A stretch of DNA of 64,000 nt from an uncultured Saprospiraceae bacterium (GTDB lineage Bacteria; Bacteroidota; Bacteroidia; Chitinophagales; Saprospiraceae): assembly GCA_937928045.1 (NCBI GenBank), contig CALFWO010000024.1, positions 33,334 to 97,333 on the forward strand. Reading direction: 5' to 3'. Numbering within the stretch: position 1 is the stretch's first letter; every line of letters starts with the position of its first letter. The notes below the pieces were generated by a model. The model was not told where the DNA came from, did not search any database, and worked only from the letters and a program-made list of their open reading frames with translations. Below, in pieces: positions 45,811 to 55,582 of this stretch. The position numbers were made by a program, and so were the translations under genes.

Positions 45811-47802
45811 ATGAATCAGAAAGTTATGAAAGGATTAGTATGGACCTTGTTTTTAGGTCTTTTAGTCATGCCTAGTAAATCGGCGTTTGCACAGAAGGAT
45901 CCTGTTCTTTTTACTGTAGACAAAAAGGAAGTCAAGGTCTCAGAATTTCAATACATCTACAATAAAACCAACGGCAAAACTGCCAGTTACTCGAAAGAAT
46001 CCTTGACCGAGTATTTAGACTTGTACAAGAAATTCAAACTGAAAGTTGCTGCAGCAAAGGAAATGAGGTTAGATACCATTCCGCAATTGATTCAAGAATT
46101 GAATGGTTACCGAAGACAATTGGCGGATAGCTATTTGACAGATCGAGAGGTTACTGAAAAGTTGACAAAGGAAGCATATGAGCGTAGTAAATTTGATATT
46201 TCCATGAGCCATATATTGGTGAAGGTAGCTCCAAACGCTACTCCGGCTGATTCATTAGCGGCCTATAATAAAATCATGGCTTTAAAAAATCGTGTTGAAG
46301 GAGGAGAGAATTTTGCTTTGGTTGCAAAAAGTGGATCTGAAGATGTTGGAACAAAAGACAAAGGTGGATCACTTGGATTTTTAGTGGCTCCTTTTCCAAA
46401 TGGATTTTATTCGCTAGAAACTGCAGCTTATAACACGAACGAAAACGAAATGTCTGGCCCAGTTAGAACTAAAATAGGATATCATCTCGTAAAAGTTCAT
46501 TTGAAAAGAGCGGCCAGAGGAGAGATTGAAGCTTCACATATTTTGATTCGAGTAGATGAGAAAAAAGGCAATGATCAAGCAGCTAAAATGAAGGCGGATA
46601 GTCTATACACTTTAATCCAAGGTGGTGCAGACTTTAAGATGCTTGCTAAAAATAATTCTCAAGATAAAGCGACTGCTGTGAAAGATGGATACATCGGATT
46701 TTTTGGAGTGAATAGATTTCAAAAGAATTTTGAAGATGCCATTTTCGCATTAGAAAACGATGGAGATGTTACTCAACCTATTCGTTCTAAAGTTGGATAT
46801 CATTTAGTAAAGCGAATTAGCAAGAGAGATACTGAGGAATATAAAATTGCGAAAAGAAGATTGCAACCTAAGATCAAGAAAGATGCAAGATTTGAATTGG
46901 CGAAAAGATCTATGATTAATCGAATAAAAACGGAAGGTAATTTTACTGAAAACTCAGCCGTATTAAATTCTTGGTTAAAAGGATTAGACGATGTCTTTTT
47001 AACTTTCAAGTGGAAGCCTCAAGTAGCTAAAGCATCTCAACAGCTTTTCTCTTTCGGTGATGGTCTATCTTTTACTGTAAATGACTTTGAAAAACATTGT
47101 CAAAAGAATTCAAGATTAAGAATAAGAAAGTCAGGAAATGCTACTCCGCAATCCGTTGCACAAGATTTGTACAAAGGATTTGTTGATGATGCTTGTATTA
47201 AGTACGAAGAAAGCCAGCTGGAAGTAAAATATCCGGACTTCAAATCCTTAATGAGAGAATATGAAGAAGGAATTCTTCTTTTTGAAGCGACGAAGATTAC
47301 CGTTTGGGATCGTGCTTCCCAAGACACCGTCGGTCTAGCTGCATTCTATGAGCGCAACAAAGATAATTACATGTGGGGCGAACGTGCAAAAGTTGATGTC
47401 ATTACCATTAATTCAGCCGCGAAAAAATTAATGCCAAAAATCAACAACTACGCTAGGAATCACACAGCACAAGAAATCGAAAGTAAATTTAACAAAGGAG
47501 GAAATTCTTTCATCGCAGTTAAAGAAGCAATCTTTGAAAAAGACAAAGACGAACTTTTGGATGCTATAGCATGGGAGCCAGGAAATAACACGGAGATTAA
47601 GATTGACAACAAGACCAAGAACATGAGTTTTATGCAAGTGAAAGAAAAGCTTGCTCCAACTAACAAGTCATTGAATGATGCTAGAGGATACATTATAGCT
47701 GACTACCAAGATGAGTTGGAAAAGGAATGGATAACTGGATTGGCTGAGAAATACAAGATCAAAGTGAATCAAAAGAATTTTGAAAACCTGATCAAAGAAT
47801 AA
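45811..47802 (+). CDS. Periplasmic peptidyl-prolyl isomerase with two parvulin domains
   Basis: 663-residue exported chaperone. The signal peptide ends near PSKSAFAQ. A SurA-like helical N-terminal region is followed by two parvulin domains, about 131-235 (SMSHILVKVAP, GGSLGFLVAPF, TKIGYHLVKV) and 241-340 (EASHILIRVDE, DGYIGFFGVNRF, SKVGYHLVKR). The C-terminal 300 residues are a long charged region without a known domain. It would act on outer-membrane and T9SS precursors. It is the first of three genes with 3-base and negative spacing. Confidence 0.9.
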   Translation: MNQKVMKGLVWTLFLGLLVMPSKSAFAQKDPVLFTVDKKEVKVSEFQYIYNKTNGKTASYSKESLTEYLDLYKKFKLKVAAAKEMRLDTIPQLIQELNGYRRQLADSYLTDREVTEKLTKEAYERSKFDISMSHILVKVAPNATPADSLAAYNKIMALKNRVEGGENFALVAKSGSEDVGTKDKGGSLGFLVAPFPNGFYSLETAAYNTNENEMSGPVRTKIGYHLVKVHLKRAARGEIEASHILIRVDEKKGNDQAAKMKADSLYTLIQGGADFKMLAKNNSQDKATAVKDGYIGFFGVNRFQKNFEDAIFALENDGDVTQPIRSKVGYHLVKRISKRDTEEYKIAKRRLQPKIKKDARFELAKRSMINRIKTEGNFTENSAVLNSWLKGLDDVFLTFKWKPQVAKASQQLFSFGDGLSFTVNDFEKHCQKNSRLRIRKSGNATPQSVAQDLYKGFVDDACIKYEESQLEVKYPDFKSLMREYEEGILLFEATKITVWDRASQDTVGLAAFYERNKDNYMWGERAKVDVITINSAAKKLMPKINNYARNHTAQEIESKFNKGGNSFIAVKEAIFEKDKDELLDAIAWEPGNNTEIKIDNKTKNMSFMQVKEKLAPTNKSLNDARGYIIADYQDELEKEWITGLAEKYKIKVNQKNFENLIKE

Positions 47803-47805
47803 CCA

Positions 47806-48663
47806 TTGAAGTATATTGCTCAGATACTAAGCTTCATTCTTCTATTCATCCTCAATCTTGGTTGTGAGACAACAAAAACGGTTGATGAGTCAGATAAAAT
47901 ACTGGCAAGAGTATTCAAGCATAAGTTGATGGCGTCTGATTTGGAGGGGATGTTCACCGGTAGCCCCAGTCCTCAAGACAGCGCTTTATTAGCGAATAGT
48001 TTTGTTGAAAAATGGGTTCGAGAAAACCTTTTGATGCAAGAGGCTGAAAAAAAAATCCCAAAAGATATCAACATCAACGAACTTGTTAGGAACTATCGCT
48101 CCTCTTTAATAAAACACAATTATGAAAAGTTAATTATAGAGTTGCAATTGGACAGTACAGTAACGGAAAATGACATCAATGAATACTACGACTTGAATAA
48201 AGAACAATTTAAGCTTGAATATCCATTGTACAAGATCAATCATCTCAAAATACCATCCAATGCACCAAATATTGCTAAGGTTCGGAAGTCGTGGAATAAG
48301 ATAGCCGATTCGACGAGTCTTAGTTATTTGATTGAATATTGTGAAAAGCATGGCGAGTATTGTTTACTGGGTGATAATGAATGGCAGTCTTTTGAACAAT
48401 TAAAAGAACAATTGCCAACGAACTTTTCGGCTTCAAGGTTAACTAGCACAACCAATTTAGCATTGGAGGACAACGGGATGTTTCATTTGATCGGCATGAA
48501 GGAGTTATTAAATAAAGGGGCAACTGCTCCGGTTTCACATATCAGGGATAAAGCTGAGCGTGTTATTTTACACACTCGAAAGATCCAATTGATAGAAGAT
48601 AAAAAGGAAGAAATGTTTGATCGTGAAATGCGATTGAAAAATATTGAAATATATAAACAATGA
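47806..48663 (+). CDS. SurA-like lipoprotein chaperone lacking a clear PPIase domain
   Basis: 285-residue predicted lipoprotein: signal YIAQILSFILLFILNLGC with the lipobox Cys at residue 20. The N-terminal part (residues 30-130) has SurA_N-like helices (LANSFVEKWVRENLLMQEAEKK, then TVTENDINEYYDLNKEQF). The region where a parvulin domain would sit is short and lacks the usual SHILV and GG-D/S-LG motifs. It is therefore probably a holdase-type chaperone. It starts with TTG 3 bases after the first chaperone stop and ends overlapping the third gene by 4 bases. Confidence 0.75.
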   Translation: MKYIAQILSFILLFILNLGCETTKTVDESDKILARVFKHKLMASDLEGMFTGSPSPQDSALLANSFVEKWVRENLLMQEAEKKIPKDININELVRNYRSSLIKHNYEKLIIELQLDSTVTENDINEYYDLNKEQFKLEYPLYKINHLKIPSNAPNIAKVRKSWNKIADSTSLSYLIEYCEKHGEYCLLGDNEWQSFEQLKEQLPTNFSASRLTSTTNLALEDNGMFHLIGMKELLNKGATAPVSHIRDKAERVILHTRKIQLIEDKKEEMFDREMRLKNIEIYKQ

Positions 48664-50027
48664 TTAAAAATTTATTTCGAGTCACTTTGATTGGTGCATT
48701 TTTGATTGGTAGCATTACCACCAATGCGCAAACAGGAAAAGTTCTGGATAAAGTGGTTGCTAAAGTAGGAGGTGAGCTTATTTTGTTCTCCGACATCGAG
48801 GAACAATTTTCTCAAGTGAGTCAACAACAAGGTGGTCAGCTTCCGGATGCTGCCCGTTGTGAAATTCTGCAGAATCAAATCATCACTAAATTAATGTTGA
48901 ACCAATCTAGGCTCGATAGTATCATTGTTGGTCCAGAAGAGGTGGAAGCACAATTGGATGCGAGATTTGAACGAATTTTAGCCTATATGCAAAATGATGA
49001 GAGTCAGTTTGTCGCTTATTATGGACAGTCAATCGCAGAAACAAAGGAACAATTCAGAGAAGATTTAGAGGATCAAATTCTTGTGGAAAGAATGCAGAGC
49101 AGTGTTGTTGCCGCAGCATCTGTAACTCCTAAGGAAGTAAAAGAATTCTTCAATTCAATTCCTCAAGATAGTCTTCCCTATTTCAACTCAGAGGTGGAGG
49201 TATCGGAAATTGTATACCCTCCTAAAGTTAATGAAGAACAAAAAGAGATTGCTAGAAAAAAATTAGAAGGAATTCGGGATGAGATTTTAGCAGGAGGTTC
49301 TTTTGAAGAATTGGCTAAAAAGCATTCAGATGATCCAGGCTCTGGAAGAGCTGGTGGAGATTTAGGCTGGCAAAGAAGAGGAACATTTGTAACGGAATTT
49401 GAAGCAGCAGCCTACAATTTAGAAATAGGTGAATACTCTGAAATAATCGAAACCATGTTTGGCTTTCACTTTATGCGGTTAGAAGGTCGTAGAGGAAATT
49501 CAGTAAATGTTCGCCATATATTAATTAAGCCGGAAATTACTAATGAAGATTTGGATCGTGCAAAAACTGTTTTAGACTCTATCAGTAATCTATTGAATAT
49601 TGACAGTCTCTCTTTTTCAAGAGCGGTTAAAAAATATTCTAATGAAGATGAGCAAAGTTACAGTAACGATGGTTTCATGCTTAATCCAAGTACTGGAAAT
49701 ACTTTCTTTGAAATCAAAGACTTGGATCCAGATATTTATTTCACATTGGACACCATGGATATCAACCAAGTGAGTGGACCTATTGAGTACAGAACTCCAG
49801 CTGGTGAAATCTCTTATCGAATCATAAAATTAATCTCTAGGACGAATCCCCATACGGCCAACTTAACCCAAGATTATTCTAAAATTCGAGAGGCTTGTTT
49901 GGAACAGAAAAAAGGGAAATTTATCAACGACTGGGTACTGGATAAATTAAAAGAAACCTACATCGATATTGATCCAAGTTACATGGTTTGTCCCAATCTT
50001 CAAGATCTGACGAACGGAAATTTTTAG
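48660..50027 (+). CDS. surA: SurA-type peptidyl-prolyl isomerase
   Basis: 455-residue periplasmic chaperone with a signal peptide (VTLIGAFLIGSITTNAQ) and SurA N-terminal domain (LDKVVAKVGGELILFSDIEEQF, then CEILQNQIITKLMLNQ). Two parvulin domains follow: about 179-275 (VSEIVYPP, FEELAKKHSDDPGSG, GGDLGWQRRGTFV, MFGFHFMRLEG) and about 282-385 (NVRHILIKPE, the second more divergent). In the family it escorts outer-membrane barrel proteins to the BAM machinery. Its ATG overlaps the end of the preceding gene by 4 bases and a strong terminator follows, closing the operon. Orthology to E. coli surA is by architecture. Confidence 0.85.
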   Translation: MIKNLFRVTLIGAFLIGSITTNAQTGKVLDKVVAKVGGELILFSDIEEQFSQVSQQQGGQLPDAARCEILQNQIITKLMLNQSRLDSIIVGPEEVEAQLDARFERILAYMQNDESQFVAYYGQSIAETKEQFREDLEDQILVERMQSSVVAAASVTPKEVKEFFNSIPQDSLPYFNSEVEVSEIVYPPKVNEEQKEIARKKLEGIRDEILAGGSFEELAKKHSDDPGSGRAGGDLGWQRRGTFVTEFEAAAYNLEIGEYSEIIETMFGFHFMRLEGRRGNSVNVRHILIKPEITNEDLDRAKTVLDSISNLLNIDSLSFSRAVKKYSNEDEQSYSNDGFMLNPSTGNTFFEIKDLDPDIYFTLDTMDINQVSGPIEYRTPAGEISYRIIKLISRTNPHTANLTQDYSKIREACLEQKKGKFINDWVLDKLKETYIDIDPSYMVCPNLQDLTNGNF

Positions 50028-50050
50028 AGAACATTCTTAAAATTTCATTT

Positions 50051-50088
50051 AATGCCAATAGCGTAAAATCGCTATTGGCATTTTTTTA
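50051..50088 (+). terminator. Intrinsic terminator closing the chaperone operon
   Basis: Perfect 13-base stem (AATGCCAATAGCG and complement at 50070-50082), 6-base loop, then seven T. Confidence 0.92.
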
Positions 50089-50143
50089 TTCAATCAGCTT
50101 TCAACTGTTGATTTGACTTGATGTATATTTATGTCGTAGGGAT

Positions 50144-51160
50144 ATGAATCAAAAAGTCATTAACATGAGAGCAATAATAATTTTCTTCTGCCTATCAATA
50201 TTTTTTAGTTGTAACATTCAAGAAAAAAGTACCACCGATTCATTCGATACTATCAAATTTGATAGTCATGTACATTTGATGAGTCCTGAATTAATCAAAT
50301 ATTGGAAAGAAATAGGAATACCTTTTTCTAAAACCGAGAGCAATTATTCAAACGTAGATACAATTCTAAATAATACTCCAGCTAAATATATCAATTTGAT
50401 AGGGATGGCATATGTCTATGGAAATCCAGAATATTACCAAGGTTCTGATGGCGCTCAAAAGATGGCAAATGAAAATAATTACCTACTTGAAGTTTCCCAA
50501 AAGTATCCAAATAGAATTGTCCCTTTTTTCGCTGTGGACCCGCTTAAGGAATATGCAATTGATGAATTAGACAGGTGTTACACAATTAACTCCAACAGTG
50601 GTTTAAAGTTACATTTTAATGCATCTCAGGTTTACCTTACAGAACCAGAGCATTTGAAAAAGGTAAAACAATTATTTATAAAAGCATCAGCTTACAAGCT
50701 TCCGATTTTATTGCATTTCGACAATTGGCATCCTAAATTTGGAAAACCAGATATTGAGATTTTAGTAGATTCCATTCTAAATAAAATAAATCCTATTGAA
50801 TTACAAATCGCTCATTTTGGTACTTCTGGCGGATTCAATGAAAAGACAAAAAGATTTATAGACGCTTTTGTAGATTTAAAAGATAAGGGTAGAATTCCAA
50901 CCAAACATAAAATAACGTTCGATATTTCGGCAGTGGCTTTGGACAAGAATAGTGAAGGAGTTTCTAAATTGACTGAAGAAGAGTTTATAGAGCTCAGTAA
51001 GTATGTTCATAAAATTGGTGTCAAAAATATTGTTTTTGGAACAGACTATCCATTATATCGGAGTAATGAATATTATAGCATTTTAAAAGAGAAGGTTGGA
51101 TTAACTGAAAAAGAGTTGAGAATAATCACACAAAAAAATATTGCGCACGAAAAATTTTAG
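50144..51160 (+). CDS. Amidohydrolase-family lipoprotein
   Basis: 338-residue predicted lipoprotein; signal IIIFFCLSIFFSC with the lipobox Cys near residue 23. The rest fits an amidohydrolase-2 type TIM barrel: KFDSHVHLMSPE (metal-binding HxH), a middle LHFDNWHP, LQIAHFGTSGG and FGTDYPLYRS with the late Asp. Such proteins hydrolyse or decarboxylate small cyclic or carboxylate substrates; the substrate is not evident. It would be surface- or periplasm-exposed. Either the ATG at 50144 or 50165 could be the start. It is monocistronic between two terminators. Confidence 0.78.
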   Translation: MNQKVINMRAIIIFFCLSIFFSCNIQEKSTTDSFDTIKFDSHVHLMSPELIKYWKEIGIPFSKTESNYSNVDTILNNTPAKYINLIGMAYVYGNPEYYQGSDGAQKMANENNYLLEVSQKYPNRIVPFFAVDPLKEYAIDELDRCYTINSNSGLKLHFNASQVYLTEPEHLKKVKQLFIKASAYKLPILLHFDNWHPKFGKPDIEILVDSILNKINPIELQIAHFGTSGGFNEKTKRFIDAFVDLKDKGRIPTKHKITFDISAVALDKNSEGVSKLTEEEFIELSKYVHKIGVKNIVFGTDYPLYRSNEYYSILKEKVGLTEKELRIITQKNIAHEKF

Positions 51161-51284
51161 ATCAATAAAACGAAATGAATACAACATCCATTAGCGTTTT
51201 AAAACCATTAAACTTTAAAAGTTATTTTAATTTTCAATTTTTAATAAATACTGATAACCTTAGCCAGACAACTTAGCGGAAAAT

Positions 51285-51320
51285 AAAAAGGCTTCATCAA
51301 ATAATTGATGAAGCCTTTTT
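51285..51320. terminator. Bidirectional terminator between amidohydrolase and peptide transporter genes
   Basis: Perfect 16-base stem (AAAAAGGCTTCATCAA and complement) with a 4-base loop, lying between convergent genes with A and T runs at its ends. Confidence 0.9.
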
Positions 51321-51338
51321 ATTTAGCCTAAGCTTGGA

Positions 51339-53111
51339 TTATCTAACTCCATGCATTAATCGCTTCAATAGCGGATGCAATAATAGCGCGATGACTCCAA
51401 ATCCGATTGGAACAATTGTAAAGATCAAGAAGAACCAAGAAAGGCCACTTTCCTCTACAATTTTTTCCATATCTCCACCTACGTAGTGTGCTAATTTATT
51501 TCCAATTGCAATCGCTAAGTAATAAACTCCAAACATAAATGCAATCATTCTTACTGGGATCAATTTACTTAAGTAAGATAATCCCATTGGAGATAAGCAA
51601 AGTTCTCCAAGCGTATGAAACAAGTAAGCCAGAACTACCCAAATAATACTAAGCGCTGCACCTTCCGCTCCCAAAGGAACGTTCCTAGCTCCAAATGCCA
51701 AAAATGCAAAGCCAAGTCCTAATAGGAATAATCCTAAAAAGTATTTAACCGACGCTGGCGGATTAAATCTACTATCCCACCATTTAGTAAACAATGGAGC
51801 AAACATGATGATGAATAATGAATTAAGAATTGCAAACCAAGTCACTGGAATTGCAGATTCAGAAGACGATAACTCAGTGTATAATTTAAATATTACTATC
51901 GCCCAAACGATCAAGAAACTAACTCCAAGAATAACATTAGACAGTCCAATTCTTGTATATGTTTTTCTAAACAAAGATAACAACACATAAGTGATGATGA
52001 ACAATGGAACAACCGTCACCAAGACATCTACAATTTTAAATGTTGTAGCAGCCGAACCATCTAATACCCTATCCGTAAAATCTCTAATGTAAATTGGCAT
52101 TGAACCCGCAGCTTGTTCGAAAGCTGCCCAAAAGAATACCGTGAAAATACTGAAGATAGCAAAGGCAATCATTCGATCTCTTTCTATTCTAGAGTACCTT
52201 GGAATTCTTATGAACAACAATAGTAAAAAGGTAATTGCTGCTAAAAGCGCAAAGAATAGAGAATCGGGAATTCCAAAAACAGTATAGTTAAGTACATCAA
52301 TTCCTCCAATTTTACTCAATGGATCATTGATGATAAATATTAATGCCGAAACGATAAATATTCCAATCAAAGCATAATCAACCGGTAAAAAAGGATTTCT
52401 TTTCCCTTCCCCTCCAGCTGCTACTTTTTTAATAGCCGCTGCCTCTCTAGCTGCCAAATCCTCTGCAGAAGGTTTATCTCCGATATCACCAAATAGCGGT
52501 TGGGCAAAATAAAATTGTAACATCCCTAGGAACATAAATATTCCTGCTAATCCGAATCCATAAGACCAGCCAACTTTTTCTCCTACCCAGCCACATAACA
52601 TAATTCCAAGGAAAGCACCTGCATTAACCCCCATGTAGAAAATATTGTAGGCACCATCTTTTTTCTCATCTCGCCCTTCATACATTTTCGAGATAATGGA
52701 AGTCATATTTGGTTTGAAAAATCCATTTCCCAAGATCAAAAAAGTAATTCCTATATATAAGAACAAAGGTGTTTCAATGGCCATGGAGGCATGTCCTATG
52801 GTCATCAACAGCGCTCCAATAACGACAGCGTTTCGATAGCCAATTTTAGTATCAGCCAGATACCCTCCGGCTATTGGCGTGAGATAAACAAATAATGCAT
52901 AAGTTCCCAAAAGTGAAAGTGCTGCAGAAGTATCCCAGCCCCAACCGGCATTCTCGTCCGTCAATTGTGCTGTTAAGAAAATGACGAGAATCGCTCTCAT
53001 CCCGTAGTATGAAAATCGCTCCCACATTTCTGTGAAGAACAGTACAAACAATCCTGCCGGATGTCCTAGGACTTTATCCTTAAAAAAGTGTTCTGTAGAT
53101 TCGTTACTCAT
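51339..53111 (-). CDS. POT-family proton-coupled peptide transporter, long form
   Basis: 590-residue inner-membrane transporter of the proton-dependent oligopeptide family (MFS). The helix 1 signature FFTEMWERFSYYGMRAIL contains the ExxERF proton-coupling motif. Also seen are NAGAFLGIMLCGWVGEKVGWSYGFG, an ATFKI-type central region and a late LGELCLSPMGLSYLSKL. A central cytoplasmic loop (about residues 215-245) is Ala/Lys-rich (AAIKKVAAGGEGKRN), followed by extra helices, giving about 14 in total. It imports di- and tripeptides. It is next to a shorter paralogue 67 bases upstream on the same strand. Confidence 0.9.
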   Translation of the reverse strand: MSNESTEHFFKDKVLGHPAGLFVLFFTEMWERFSYYGMRAILVIFLTAQLTDENAGWGWDTSAALSLLGTYALFVYLTPIAGGYLADTKIGYRNAVVIGALLMTIGHASMAIETPLFLYIGITFLILGNGFFKPNMTSIISKMYEGRDEKKDGAYNIFYMGVNAGAFLGIMLCGWVGEKVGWSYGFGLAGIFMFLGMLQFYFAQPLFGDIGDKPSAEDLAAREAAAIKKVAAGGEGKRNPFLPVDYALIGIFIVSALIFIINDPLSKIGGIDVLNYTVFGIPDSLFFALLAAITFLLLLFIRIPRYSRIERDRMIAFAIFSIFTVFFWAAFEQAAGSMPIYIRDFTDRVLDGSAATTFKIVDVLVTVVPLFIITYVLLSLFRKTYTRIGLSNVILGVSFLIVWAIVIFKLYTELSSSESAIPVTWFAILNSLFIIMFAPLFTKWWDSRFNPPASVKYFLGLFLLGLGFAFLAFGARNVPLGAEGAALSIIWVVLAYLFHTLGELCLSPMGLSYLSKLIPVRMIAFMFGVYYLAIAIGNKLAHYVGGDMEKIVEESGLSWFFLIFTIVPIGFGVIALLLHPLLKRLMHGVR

Positions 53112-53178
53112 TCTTAGTTGTTTTGTGGCTCGAAAATTCGAATGCCTATCTTAAAAGTTGTTTCGTTTTGTAAATATT

Positions 53179-54564
53179 TTAATCAGCTAATTCAAAGCCT
53201 TCGGCTTCTTTTGGGTCTAAGGAAAGATCTTCTGCGCCGTGAGTCAATCGCTTGAGTGGTTTGAGCATAGCGATTACAATGATACCAACTACGGTACAGA
53301 AAATTGCAATACCTGTGAAGGTAGCGGTATCTCCTGCTCCGGCCGTGGCATATTCTCCAATCAATCCTGCTACTTTGTTTCCGATTCCTGTTGCTGCAAA
53401 ATAAGCTCCCATCATTATTGAAGCGTATTTAATTGGAGCTAACTTGGTAATGAAAGATAGAGCTACAGGAGAGGCACACAACTCACCAATCGTATGGAAT
53501 AAATAAGCTAATACTAGCCAATACATAGCTGATGAACCTGTTGCTTCAAACTCCAATGAAGCGAAACGCATGAAAAGGAATCCCCAACCCATTATGATCA
53601 CTCCAATGGCCATTTTGAACAATGATGATCCTTCTCGTCCCCCAAGTTTCCACTTATACCAAAATGCCGCGACAGAAGTACCCAAAGTGATAATAAAAAA
53701 TGCATTCACCGATTGAAACCAAGAAGCTGGAACAGAAAAGCCCATAAACACTAGATCAGTCTTTTCCTTCGCGTATATATTTAACAGTCCTCCAGCTTGC
53801 TCAAATGCTCCCCAAAAAACAATTATTAAGAAGAATGATAAAAACATCACCAACATTCTATCCTTTTCTATACCCGTTAGTGGTTTATTATAAGCTTCAT
53901 TTTCAGGGTTATCTGCTTTTCCTAAAAATTCCCCTACTCCTTGTAAATATTTTTGACCCCAAGCATATACCAATTGGCCAATGAGCATACCGATTCCAGC
54001 GATTCCAAAGCCGTAATGCCAACCGATTTTTTCTCCAACATATCCAACTATTAAAGCCGATAAAAAAGCTCCGATATTAATCCCAATGTAAAATATAGTA
54101 AATCCTTTGTCTCTTCTTTCATCACCAGGTTTATACAATCCGCCAACCATGGTTGAGATATTTGGTTTGAGCAATCCTACCCCAGCAATGATCAGTCCTA
54201 AACCAGAATAAAAGGCCCACATGGCTTCAATAGCCAATACTCCGTGGCCTGCAACCAAAAGTAATCCACCTATCATTACTGCTTTTCGTTGTCCAGTAAT
54301 TCTGTCGGCAATAATTCCACCTGGTATAGATGCAACATATACCAGCATGGTATACCAGCCATAAAGCGCTAAGGCTTCTCCAGCACTCCATCCCAATCCT
54401 GGATTTTCTCCAATTGTAGTAGAAGTAATGTATAAAACCAAAATAGCTCGCATTCCATAGTAGGAAAATCGTTCCCAAAGTTCTGTGAAGAACAAAACGT
54501 ATAGACCTATTGGATGGCCGAATAACTGCTTCTGATTATCTAAATTCGTAGACTTATTGATCAT
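53179..54564 (-). CDS. POT-family proton-coupled peptide transporter, short form
   Basis: 461-residue paralogue of the downstream transporter. It has the same hallmarks: FFTELWERFSYYGMRAILVLYI with ExxERF, FTIFYIGINIGAFLSALIVGYVGEKIGWHYGFG, LLKPNISTMVGGLY and LFHTIGELCASPVALSFITKL. It is about 130 residues shorter because the central extra helices are missing, and ends in an acidic tail (SLDPKEAEGFELAD). The tandem order suggests duplication followed by divergence of substrate range. Confidence 0.9.
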   Translation of the reverse strand: MINKSTNLDNQKQLFGHPIGLYVLFFTELWERFSYYGMRAILVLYITSTTIGENPGLGWSAGEALALYGWYTMLVYVASIPGGIIADRITGQRKAVMIGGLLLVAGHGVLAIEAMWAFYSGLGLIIAGVGLLKPNISTMVGGLYKPGDERRDKGFTIFYIGINIGAFLSALIVGYVGEKIGWHYGFGIAGIGMLIGQLVYAWGQKYLQGVGEFLGKADNPENEAYNKPLTGIEKDRMLVMFLSFFLIIVFWGAFEQAGGLLNIYAKEKTDLVFMGFSVPASWFQSVNAFFIITLGTSVAAFWYKWKLGGREGSSLFKMAIGVIIMGWGFLFMRFASLEFEATGSSAMYWLVLAYLFHTIGELCASPVALSFITKLAPIKYASIMMGAYFAATGIGNKVAGLIGEYATAGAGDTATFTGIAIFCTVVGIIVIAMLKPLKRLTHGAEDLSLDPKEAEGFELAD

Positions 54565-54712
54565 AGATTGTTTTTTTGAATAACTCTAAAAGTATCCTTT
54601 TTCTCCCTAAAATCTTCTTAAAATTTCGTTTTTCCGGCGTTAAGAGGTAGTTAATTGGGGTTTGATTGTCACAAGGGACAATACAATCATGATATCAATA
54701 AATTTCTTAGAA

Positions 54713-55582
54713 TTATTTGGGCAATTCGACCAATTCCCCATGTCTTAGATTCTCGGATGAGGTCATTACCGCTTTTATAGATCCGACTGAAATAGGAGAT
54801 TCAATAAGCAATGGAATTCTATTTTCATCTTGAGAAACATAGACATTCATCTGCGTATTATCCTTGAAAATATCACCTGAAATAACTTCAGGATGGAAAA
54901 GATAAGTATTGAATTTTCCACGACCTTTTACTTTTTTTTCAGTGGCCAATCCACCATACTCTACGTTCAATTTCCACTCCTCTTTGTCCATAAAAATGTT
55001 TACTGGGAATTTATCTCCAGTAGCATAATTATCAAAGTCTAGATTTCTAGCATAGTAAATAACCGACAATATATCGTGAATACAATTAGAAATAGGATAT
55101 TCCCTTAAGGTCGCTTTTTCCTTGGTCTTTCCTCGAAGTGAGCTGACCACACCTCGATCGTGATCATAGTGCATTTCATCAAATAGTCTGTAACCTCCTT
55201 CTTGCACTTGCCTTACAGAATGTGTTGGTAATAAGGTTTCTTTGTCTAAAGTAACCTCGTAAGTATCCCTTACTTTGAAGAACCAATCATAAGATTTTAA
55301 AGTCTTCCCTTCCGTTTTAATGTAAAATTGATCTCCCAAATCCTTGACTTCAAAGATGACTTCAGCAGCAGGAATCCAAATAAAATTAAGGTTGTAATAG
55401 ATCTTGTAGTTGATTTTCTCCCCTCCGGCAAATGCCTCATTCACCATCTGGCAAATCGGCTCATCCAACTCGTTTACTCCCGATTGACTAGTTTTTTCAC
55501 CCTTAGCCGGCCAAACGAAAGCAAAAAGTCCGATCAGCAAAAAACAACCACCAAAGATGTAATACAGTCTATTTTTTTTCAT
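54713..55582 (-). CDS. DUF3108 domain exported protein
   Basis: 289-residue protein with an N-terminal hydrophobic anchor or signal (about residues 5-25). The mature part fits DUF3108: GEKINYKIYYNLNFIWIPAAE, a Trp/Tyr-rich middle SYDWFFKVRDTYEVTLD, HDILSVIYYARNLDF, then YVSQDENRIPLLIES and GSIKAVMTS. The fold is predicted beta-rich and periplasmic; its function is unknown. It overlaps the upstream flippase-like gene by 14 bases, so the two are coupled and may act on the same envelope lipid or glycan. Confidence 0.82.
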   Translation of the reverse strand: MKKNRLYYIFGGCFLLIGLFAFVWPAKGEKTSQSGVNELDEPICQMVNEAFAGGEKINYKIYYNLNFIWIPAAEVIFEVKDLGDQFYIKTEGKTLKSYDWFFKVRDTYEVTLDKETLLPTHSVRQVQEGGYRLFDEMHYDHDRGVVSSLRGKTKEKATLREYPISNCIHDILSVIYYARNLDFDNYATGDKFPVNIFMDKEEWKLNVEYGGLATEKKVKGRGKFNTYLFHPEVISGDIFKDNTQMNVYVSQDENRIPLLIESPISVGSIKAVMTSSENLRHGELVELPK

